Shown here in pieces: positions 6,095 to 10,206 of a stretch of DNA of 10,206 bases. This DNA comes from Bacillota bacterium (GTDB lineage: Bacteria; Bacillota; Clostridia; Lachnospirales; Lachnospiraceae). The notes under the pieces were generated by a model. The model saw nothing but the letters and a program-made list of their open reading frames with translations. It was not told where the DNA came from and ran no database searches. A program made the translations under genes and the position numbers. The stretch is from assembly GCA_023443225.1 (NCBI GenBank), contig JAEZVF010000045.1, forward strand, positions 1-10,206, given 5' to 3'. Positions within the stretch are counted from its first letter, which is position 1, and the number at the start of each line of letters is the position of its first letter.

Positions 6095-6535
6095 ATGCAG
6101 CAGAAATTTATAGATAACATGTTCAAGTGGATGAAAAAATACCATGTATTAACGAAAATAATGATAGGTTTCTTGTTGACAATCATTATGATTTTATATG
6201 TTTCAAAGGATATTCTTGCTTCCGGGGAAACGATGGATGCTATACAGTGGGGCATAACCATTGGAGCTTTCTTTTACGTGTGCTTTGGTATACCTTGGGG
6301 ATTTGCAAAACTTAGAATTATTCAATACGAACCATTTAGTAAAATTCCAATCATAGGATTTGAATTATATCTTATTATGAAGTTAGGCCTTAGCTGTATA
6401 TGTGGTACCCCAATTATGTTTTATGAATTACTTACATGGATTACGAATCAAACTAGAAGTAAATCAGAATATGATTGGCTTAAATCGGAACTAAAGCTGG
6501 AAAATAAATCATCTGTAGATAAGTACATAAAGTAA
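6095..6535 (+). CDS. Small membrane protein, family not recognised
   Basis: I do not recognise this 146-residue protein. It starts with a basic amphipathic stretch (MQQKFIDNMFKWMKKYHVLTK). Hydrophobic segments suited to crossing the membrane follow at about residues 22-37 (IMIGFLLTIIMILYV), 52-69 (a glycine/phenylalanine-rich segment ending in GIPWGF) and 85-115. A charged soluble tail closes the protein (RSKSEYDWLKSELKLENKSS). With the positive-inside rule the N-terminus is probably cytoplasmic. ATG 6095 is preferred to ATG 6077 because AGGAG (6082-6086) lies eight bases before it and only just inside the longer reading. It sits alone between two dead gene scraps, so its neighbours do not hint at a job. 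Codon use looks like the rest of the window. Confidence 0.65.
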   Translation: MQQKFIDNMFKWMKKYHVLTKIMIGFLLTIIMILYVSKDILASGETMDAIQWGITIGAFFYVCFGIPWGFAKLRIIQYEPFSKIPIIGFELYLIMKLGLSCICGTPIMFYELLTWITNQTRSKSEYDWLKSELKLENKSSVDKYIK

Positions 6536-6546
6536 ATGACACTTAG

Positions 6547-6567
6547 CATCCTTTGGGATGATTTTCT
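6547..6567 (+). terminator. Weak hairpin after the membrane protein gene
   Basis: CATCC (6547-6551) pairs with GGATG (6556-6560) around TTTG and is followed by ATTTTCTT. The stem is only five base pairs and the T run is interrupted, so this is a weak terminator at best. Confidence 0.35.
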
Positions 6568-6704
6568 TGCGTGTTGCAGCCAAAGCAAAGAAAGTAATCT
6601 ACATCCTAGACGGTCAGATTGCTGGAAGCAAGGAGTTTAAGACAGGTGAAGACCATAAAGAAACATTGTCTGAATGGCTGAAAGGATTTGAATCCAAAGC
6701 ATAA
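6558..6704 (+). pseudogene. Stub of an ABC-transporter ATPase C-terminus
   Basis: The frame open from 6540 to the TAA at 6702 reads RVAAKAKKVIYILDGQIAGS, then KEFKTGEDHKETLSEWLKGF and ESKA. The pattern D-x-R-V-A-A-K-A-x-x-V-I-Y-I-x-D-G-x-I-x-G plus a closing E-W-L helix is, from memory, the C-terminal end of MacB/LolD/BceA-type ATPases in Clostridia, right after the H-loop. Walker A, signature, Walker B and the His switch are all absent, so it cannot bind ATP. An in-frame ATG at 6558 has no ribosome binding site. It explains about half of the 303-base gap between 6536 and 6838; the rest holds a terminator and a promoter. Confidence 0.6.
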
Positions 6705-6748
6705 AATATGCTTCAGTTAGGACTTTATGAAATAGTATAAATAGAGAA

Positions 6749-6791
6749 GGATATGGACGTCAAATAGCATTTGTTATCCATATCCATTTTT
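6749..6791 (+). terminator. Strong nested terminator hairpin
   Basis: GGATATGGA (6749-6757) and TCCATATCC (6777-6785) pair perfectly. Inside, CAAAT (6761-6765) and ATTTG (6769-6773) continue the hairpin over a three-base loop, with a small internal bulge between the two stems. A T run (6787-6791) follows. It probably belonged to the lost ABC-transporter gene. Confidence 0.82.
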
Positions 6792-6799
6792 AGTATAAT
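6771..6799 (+). promoter_or_regulatory. Promoter embedded in the terminator
   Basis: TTGTTA (6771-6776) and a perfect TATAAT (6794-6799) are 17 bases apart. The -35 lies inside the inner terminator stem and the spacer contains its outer 3' arm and T run. Transcription should begin near 6806, about 33 bases before the ATG at 6839. Confidence 0.72.
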
Positions 6800-6838
6800 G
6801 ATTGCTATAGATTCCACTAGAGAAAAGGAAATGATAGT

Positions 6839-7990
6839 ATGAAGATAGATTTAAATGCAGGTGAATATAGGAAGTTTCAAAGGATCATCGAGATAATAGA
6901 TATGAATTCTGAAGTTGTTGAAATGTACAGTAACTTTCTTATAAATCAACCATGCTTTATTACAAAAGAATTGGTAGAAGAAATACAGACCTCCTGTGAA
7001 GTGTCGGAAGAGTATGCCTATTTTGTTTTGTTTGCAGCAGCATGTGGGTTGGATATGGATAAGAATAAAAAAGAGTTGGAGATAGCTATGAGCTATTTTA
7101 TTCCTTCCATTAAACAACTGGAAACAAAAACTTATATGGAGAATTCGTATTATAAGAATATAACAATACCCGAGGTGAAGTGCGGCGATTGGGAACTGAA
7201 ATACGAGAGCTACCAATCATATGAAGCATTTATTTATAATGACCTTATGGTTGATAAGGATTTTCGAGAAATACCACGTCTGGGTTTTTTTAATGAAGAA
7301 TTGCTGTTTCCAGCGGTTTTGGAATCCGATGTCGAGTGGATGACCATAACACCAAATGAAATAGAAACAATGCAACCCGTAGTGGATGAAGTGGAAGGTA
7401 GTGTAATCACTTTTGGATTGGGGCTTGGGTATTTTGCTTATATGGTTTCGGAAAAGGAGCAGGTACAAGGCATTACAGTAGTTGAAAAGAATGAAGAGGT
7501 TATCCGACTATTTCAGAATTATATACTGCCACAGTTTCCACACAAGGATAAGGTTGAGATCATAAGAATGGATGCCTTTGAATATGTGGGAAAACATATG
7601 GGAAATAAAAACTATGATTATGCTTTTGTAGACTTATGGCATGATGTTTCAGATGGTGTGGATTTGTATCTTAAAATGAATAAGTTGGAGTATTTACATC
7701 CTAATACAAAATTTAACTATTGGATTGAGGAATCTCTTCTTTCAAATCTTCGTTGGTGTGTTTATACTGCATTGTTGGATGGCATGAATACAGAAAATAT
7801 AATCGATTATGCACAAGTAGGGGAGAAGACAGATGCTTGCGCTGACAATAAGGAATCCTATCAACAAGAATTTGAACAAAAGATTAGAGCGGTATCTTCG
7901 TATCTGGAGGTCAAAAATATCAACACCTTTGATGAGATTACTTATTATCTTAGCGACTCATTTTTAAAAATACTGGCGAAAGCGATCTGA
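6839..7990 (+). CDS. SAM-methyltransferase / spermidine-synthase-like protein
   Basis: The 383-residue protein has two parts. Residues 1-150 form a helical N-terminal region I cannot assign. Residues 185-270 form a Rossmann domain of class I methyltransferase or spermidine-synthase type: the glycine loop VITFGLGLGYFAY (189-201, G193-x-G195-x-G197), the acidic end of strand 2 in VVEKNEEVI (E216), the RMDAFEYV segment (D245) and the strand-4 acidic motif NYDYAFVDLWHD (D265). The C-terminal third is helical, with Trp and Tyr residues. E216 rather than Asp fits both SAM methyltransferases and polyamine synthases, so the substrate is open. AAGGAA (6825-6830) lies eight bases before ATG 6839. Its TGA directly touches the LysR stop on the other strand. 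It is probably monocistronic. Confidence 0.7.
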   Translation: MKIDLNAGEYRKFQRIIEIIDMNSEVVEMYSNFLINQPCFITKELVEEIQTSCEVSEEYAYFVLFAAACGLDMDKNKKELEIAMSYFIPSIKQLETKTYMENSYYKNITIPEVKCGDWELKYESYQSYEAFIYNDLMVDKDFREIPRLGFFNEELLFPAVLESDVEWMTITPNEIETMQPVVDEVEGSVITFGLGLGYFAYMVSEKEQVQGITVVEKNEEVIRLFQNYILPQFPHKDKVEIIRMDAFEYVGKHMGNKNYDYAFVDLWHDVSDGVDLYLKMNKLEYLHPNTKFNYWIEESLLSNLRWCVYTALLDGMNTENIIDYAQVGEKTDACADNKESYQQEFEQKIRAVSSYLEVKNINTFDEITYYLSDSFLKILAKAI

Positions 7991-8881
7991 CTACACTGAT
8001 TTGAAACACAAATCCGCCGATTCCTGTATAAAACTTGCTAAGATGGGCGAAATCCATTTATCCTTATGATAAAGGAGTTGGGATGAAATATGGTAGTCGT
8101 GTTTATAATTTAAGGGCAGTAATTTTTGACTTTGTATTTCTTCTTTTATAGCAATTTCAGGTAAAACACATATACCGAGTCCGATAATTGCCGTCTGCTT
8201 GATGGATTGTATACTGTCCGTTTCCATAATAATTTTGGGTTTAACATCTGCACTTGTAAGATCTTTTTGAAAAGCTTCCCGGTAACAACATCCACACTCC
8301 GTAACGATGAAGGATTCATTGTTGAAATCCTTTGGGTGTATATCTGACTTTTCTGTTAAAGGATGCTCAGGGCTAGCTGCAATTATAATAGGTTCCGGCA
8401 TTTCAAAAACAGAAGTGATTCCATCATTTCTGATGCTGCGTCCCATTGTGAATGCTATGTCTATTTCATTATTTGACAACATAGGGACAAATTCGTTACA
8501 ATTCAGTAATTTAAGAAAGATATCTACATTCGGATGTTTTTTCTTATAGGATTTGATAATGGTAGGTAAGCGGTAGATGCTTAGAGACTCGGCAGCGCCT
8601 ATGGTAATTCTAGATTGACTAATATCCGAAGGAGTAACCACATTCTTCATATCCGAATATAAGGACATGATATTGTGAACAAATGGAAGCATGGCATTGC
8701 CCTCAGCGGTAAGTGCAATGTTTTTGCCAATGCGTTCAAATAGTTTAACATTTAACTCCTTTTCTAATTGCTGTATCTGTGAAGTAATGCTGGATTGAGC
8801 ATATCCCAGTAACGCGGCTGTTTTTGTGAAGTTTCTTACTTTACTAAGTGTAAGAAAGGTATGTAACTGCTTAAAATCCAT
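7991..8881 (-). CDS. LysR family transcriptional regulator
   Basis: The 296-residue protein has standard LysR length and layout. The N-terminal winged helix-turn-helix is MDFKQLHTFLTLSKVRNFTK with AALLGYAQSSITSQIQQLE as the recognition region and ERIGKNIALTAEG as the wing (residues 1-61). The effector-binding domain starts around RITIGAAESL (91-100) and shows the two-lobed pattern with DSIQSIKQTAIIGLGICVLP (222-241). I chose ATG at 8881 because AGGAG lies six bases upstream and MDFKQLHTF is the family start; the frame stays open upstream to 8962 but those extra residues are hydrophobic and atypical. A CGCC cluster (C196, C198, C199) in the effector domain is unusual and could sense redox state or metal. 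It is divergent from the iron-sulfur protein gene, its likely target. Confidence 0.93.
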   Translation of the reverse strand: MDFKQLHTFLTLSKVRNFTKTAALLGYAQSSITSQIQQLEKELNVKLFERIGKNIALTAEGNAMLPFVHNIMSLYSDMKNVVTPSDISQSRITIGAAESLSIYRLPTIIKSYKKKHPNVDIFLKLLNCNEFVPMLSNNEIDIAFTMGRSIRNDGITSVFEMPEPIIIAASPEHPLTEKSDIHPKDFNNESFIVTECGCCYREAFQKDLTSADVKPKIIMETDSIQSIKQTAIIGLGICVLPEIAIKEEIQSQKLLPLNYKHDYHISSQLLYHKDKWISPILASFIQESADLCFKSV

Positions 8882-8899
8882 GGTATTCTCCTGTCTATA

Positions 8900-8930
8900 G
8901 ATTATTTCGATTGATACAATTAAAATAATC
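8900..8930. promoter_or_regulatory. 31-bp nested dyad, probable LysR operator
   Basis: GATTATTT (8900-8907) and AAATAATC (8923-8930) are perfect inverted repeats. Exactly centred between them is a second one, ATTG-ATA-CAAT (8910-8920). Both share the centre 8915. ATTG-n-CAAT cores are typical of LysR-type sites. It lies between the regulator's predicted start of transcription and its ribosome binding site, which suggests autorepression. Confidence 0.6.
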
Positions 8931-8932
8931 AG

Positions 8933-8976
8933 TTTTACTAATATGTAAATATATGATAGCATATTAATTAGTAAAA
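8933..8976. promoter_or_regulatory. Second dyad bracketing the LysR gene promoter
   Basis: TTTTACTAAT (8933-8942) and ATTAGTAAAA (8967-8976) are perfect 10-bp inverted repeats whose centres are 34 bp apart, about three helical turns. Inner ATATG (8941-8945) and CATAT (8960-8964) add to the symmetry. This could be the pair of half-sites through which the regulator controls the divergent genes. Confidence 0.5.
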
Positions 8977-8981
8977 ATCAA
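8953..8981 (-). promoter_or_regulatory. Promoter of the LysR regulator gene
   Basis: On the minus strand TTGATT (8981-8976) and TATCAT (8958-8953) are 17 bases apart, with TG one base before the -10. Transcription would start near 8946, leaving a leader of about 65 bases that contains the 8900-8930 dyad. I see only a weak plus-strand promoter here (TTTACT 8934, TAGCAT 8957). Confidence 0.55.
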
Positions 8982-9004
8982 ACGATTTAAGGAAGATTAT
9001 TACA

Positions 9005-9946
9005 ATGGAGGACAAATATATGGTTGGAGTTAATCAGGAATATATAAGAGAGTTAGAAAAACACTTTCAGGCAAAAGCTGTAATAATTGATATCTCCTGT
9101 ATAAGTGAGATTCAAAAAAGAGTGATTGACGTAAGCGATACTGAGTATTTAAATAATACTCAGAAATACCTAACAAAACATTTTTATGAATTTAGCAAGC
9201 CAGACTTAGCTTATGACGTACAGTCCGTCCTCTTGTTTGCATTTCCATTTCCAGCTCGGGCATTGGCCGGCTTCACCATAGAAGGTAAATTAAAAACCTT
9301 TCCTGTCTGTCTGGAGAATAGGGCACAATATGAAATTGTATCAAAAGAATTAAATGGATTATTAGGGCAGAAAGGTTATCATGCACAGTTTATGCCCAAA
9401 TTACCACGTAAGCTAATTGCAGTAAGCAGCGGTCTTGCAAAATATGGAAGAAACAATATTGCCTATGTGGATGGTTTGGGTTCTTTTGTGAGCTTCTTGC
9501 CTTTTTATACAGATATTCCAACGGATAATCACATTCTTTATCCAGCTGAACGAATGTCCTTTTGCAATAAATGTTCCCGATGCGTAACTCTGTGCCCAAC
9601 ACAAGCAATCCGTCCAAATTTTGATATTATTGATTCAGAGAGATGCCTTACCTATTTTAATGAAAAAGACAGTAATGAGGTAACTTTCCCAGACTGGGTT
9701 AATCCTAAGGTACATAACAGCGTCATTGGATGTGAAGTATGTCAGATCAACTGCCCTCAAAACAAGGCATTTTTGGCTAATGAAAAACTCGTTGCAGTGT
9801 TTGATGAAACAGAGACAGAATTACTCTGCAAGGGCACAACCTATGAAAACTTAAGTGGACCAATAAAAGAGAAGGTAGACGCACTAAACATAGGATACTT
9901 ACTGTCCGCCTTACCAAGAAATCTAAAACTGCTCCTTTCTAAATAA
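9005..9946 (+). CDS. QueG-like double [4Fe-4S] cluster protein
   Basis: The 313-residue protein has the ferredoxin module of epoxyqueuosine reductase (QueG) and related reductases. Cluster ligands are in CNKCSRCVTLCP (C187, C190, C193, C197) and in C214 plus GCEVCQINCP (C243, C246, C250): eight Cys in the QueG order. The N-terminal half contains VQSVLLFAFPFP (72-83) and ASSGLAKYGRNNI-type residues (140-152), related to the QueG cobalamin region. The QueG segment with its catalytic Asp (about D-T-x-P-V-L-E-R) reads here KLPRKLIAVSS, so that Asp seems absent. It is shorter than QueG (about 370-380). True epoxyqueuosine reduction is therefore doubtful; I call it a QueG-like redox protein. Start: ATG 9005 (AAGGAAG, spacing nine) or ATG 9020 (GGAGGA, spacing seven); undecided. 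Divergent from the LysR gene. Confidence 0.82.
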   Translation: MEDKYMVGVNQEYIRELEKHFQAKAVIIDISCISEIQKRVIDVSDTEYLNNTQKYLTKHFYEFSKPDLAYDVQSVLLFAFPFPARALAGFTIEGKLKTFPVCLENRAQYEIVSKELNGLLGQKGYHAQFMPKLPRKLIAVSSGLAKYGRNNIAYVDGLGSFVSFLPFYTDIPTDNHILYPAERMSFCNKCSRCVTLCPTQAIRPNFDIIDSERCLTYFNEKDSNEVTFPDWVNPKVHNSVIGCEVCQINCPQNKAFLANEKLVAVFDETETELLCKGTTYENLSGPIKEKVDALNIGYLLSALPRNLKLLLSK

Positions 9947-10012
9947 AAAACCAGGCTGTCACACTAATATAATAAGGGCGACCACAAAAACCGAGAATGT
10001 TTATCACATCAA

Positions 10013-10096
10013 TAACTTTAAGACATAGCGTGTGATTTATTAATCCATAAGAGACCTTATGTGCCGCTATGAGCGACAACCAATGTCATTAAGTTA
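10013..10096. repeat. Nested inverted-repeat element, identity unknown
   Basis: TAACTTTAAGACAT (10013-10026) and ATGTCATTAAGTTA (10083-10096) pair at 12 of 14 positions. Within them CATAGCG (10024-10030) pairs perfectly with CGCTATG (10065-10071), and CATAAG-AGAC-CTTATG (10046-10061) is a perfect hairpin. TCACAC (9959-9964) can also pair with GTGTGA (10030-10035). No reading frame of note crosses it. It could be a mobile-element end, a structured RNA or the remains of a transposon. It accounts for most of the gene-free stretch after 9946. Confidence 0.5.
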
Positions 10097-10099
10097 AGA

Positions 10100-10139
10100 A
10101 AGATAGTTTGATTATTAAGAAAATCAGACTATCTTTTTT
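10100..10139 (+). terminator. Intrinsic terminator
   Basis: AAGATAGT-T-TGATT (10100-10113) pairs with AATCA-G-ACTATCTT (10122-10135), interrupted only by a T-G wobble, and runs into a T tract to 10139. It lies 154 bases after the stop of the iron-sulfur gene, immediately after the nested repeat element, so it may end that element's transcript instead. Confidence 0.82.
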
Positions 10140-10160
10140 ATATTTTTTTATAAAAAACAC

Positions 10161-10175
10161 TTGACAAATAGTCAA
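10161..10175. promoter_or_regulatory. TTGAC-n5-GTCAA palindrome, possible operator
   Basis: TTGAC (10161-10165) and GTCAA (10171-10175) are perfect inverted repeats around AAATA. The left arm would double as a -35 hexamer (TTGACA), but I find no good -10 before the window ends. Repressor sites of the MarR or TetR kind often look like this; no regulator can be named. Confidence 0.35.
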
Positions 10176-10206
10176 AAAAATGCGGCGAAGCCCTTTAAAT
10201 ATATAT

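Noticed and set aside
6001..6261. Minus-strand frame over the membrane protein gene
   Set aside because: No ribosome binding site or family resemblance; the plus-strand gene has both a good binding site and membrane-protein character.
6851..7468. Two adjacent minus-strand frames inside the Rossmann gene
   Set aside because: Their products are rich in Phe, Ile, Tyr and Cys from reading AT-rich coding DNA backwards, and the plus-strand gene has clear domain motifs.
8882..8962. N-terminal extension of the LysR regulator
   Set aside because: The additional 27 residues are hydrophobic, the AGGAG site fits ATG 8881, and the extension would run over the predicted promoter and dyads.
9951..9975. 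Insertion-sequence terminal repeat starting AGGCTGTCACAC
   Set aside because: It recalls the ends of some insertion sequences, but no matching inverted copy, target duplication or transposase is present in the window.
10013..10096. Integron attC site
   Set aside because: The imperfect palindrome has a near GTTRRRY end (GTTAAGA) but the opposite end does not fit RYYYAAC, and no integrase or cassette is visible.
10177..10199. Minus-strand terminator from GGGCTTCGCC followed by a T run
   Set aside because: The stem is only three base pairs, too short to stop transcription, and no minus-strand gene leads into it within view.

Overview
The window is AT-rich, low-GC Gram-positive DNA, most likely from a clostridial member of the Lachnospiraceae. 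This rests on the wording of the ribosomal proteins L13 and S9 (the L13 N-terminus MKSFMASPKTIDRKW is, from memory, typical of that family), on strong AGGAGG-type ribosome binding sites, and on consensus sigma-A promoters. No tRNA, rRNA, CRISPR array or intact transposase is visible.

Layout. (1) 1-1205 is the core rplM-rpsI operon: a perfect TTGACA-17-TATAAT promoter, a structured leader that is probably the L13 autoregulatory element, the two genes, and a strong terminator. I see nothing convincing in 1-130. (2) 1204-1826 holds a two-gene DUF4160-DUF2442 cassette. (3) 1827-2230 has no intact gene: it holds a frameshifted coding scrap, a strong terminator, a second scrap and a promoter. (4) 2231-5932 holds a GNAT acetyltransferase followed by a tightly packed run: a DfrF-like dihydrofolate reductase, a stand-alone condensation-domain (HHxxxDG) acyltransferase and a dGTP triphosphohydrolase. 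The last three are coupled by a 4-bp ATGA overlap and a 4-bp gap. (5) 5933-6838 holds a stub of a GNAT N-terminus, a small unrecognised membrane protein, a stub of an ABC-transporter ATPase C-terminus, and a terminator that overlaps the next promoter. (6) 6839-7990 encodes a protein with a spermidine-synthase/methyltransferase-like Rossmann domain. Its stop codon directly abuts the stop of a convergent LysR-type regulator (7991-8881, minus). (7) The regulator is divergent from a QueG-like double [4Fe-4S] protein (9005-9946), with two dyads in the shared intergenic region. (8) 9947-10206 has no gene; it holds a dense set of nested inverted repeats, a terminator and a TTGAC-n5-GTCAA palindrome.

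How it fits together. A housekeeping ribosomal operon is followed by small accessory cassettes separated by scraps of dead genes, as in a hot spot of gain and loss. The most interesting unit is the DHFR-acyltransferase-dGTPase run. Two of its members act on the folate and dNTP pools, and its DHFR resembles acquired trimethoprim-insensitive enzymes. Its joint function is not known to me.
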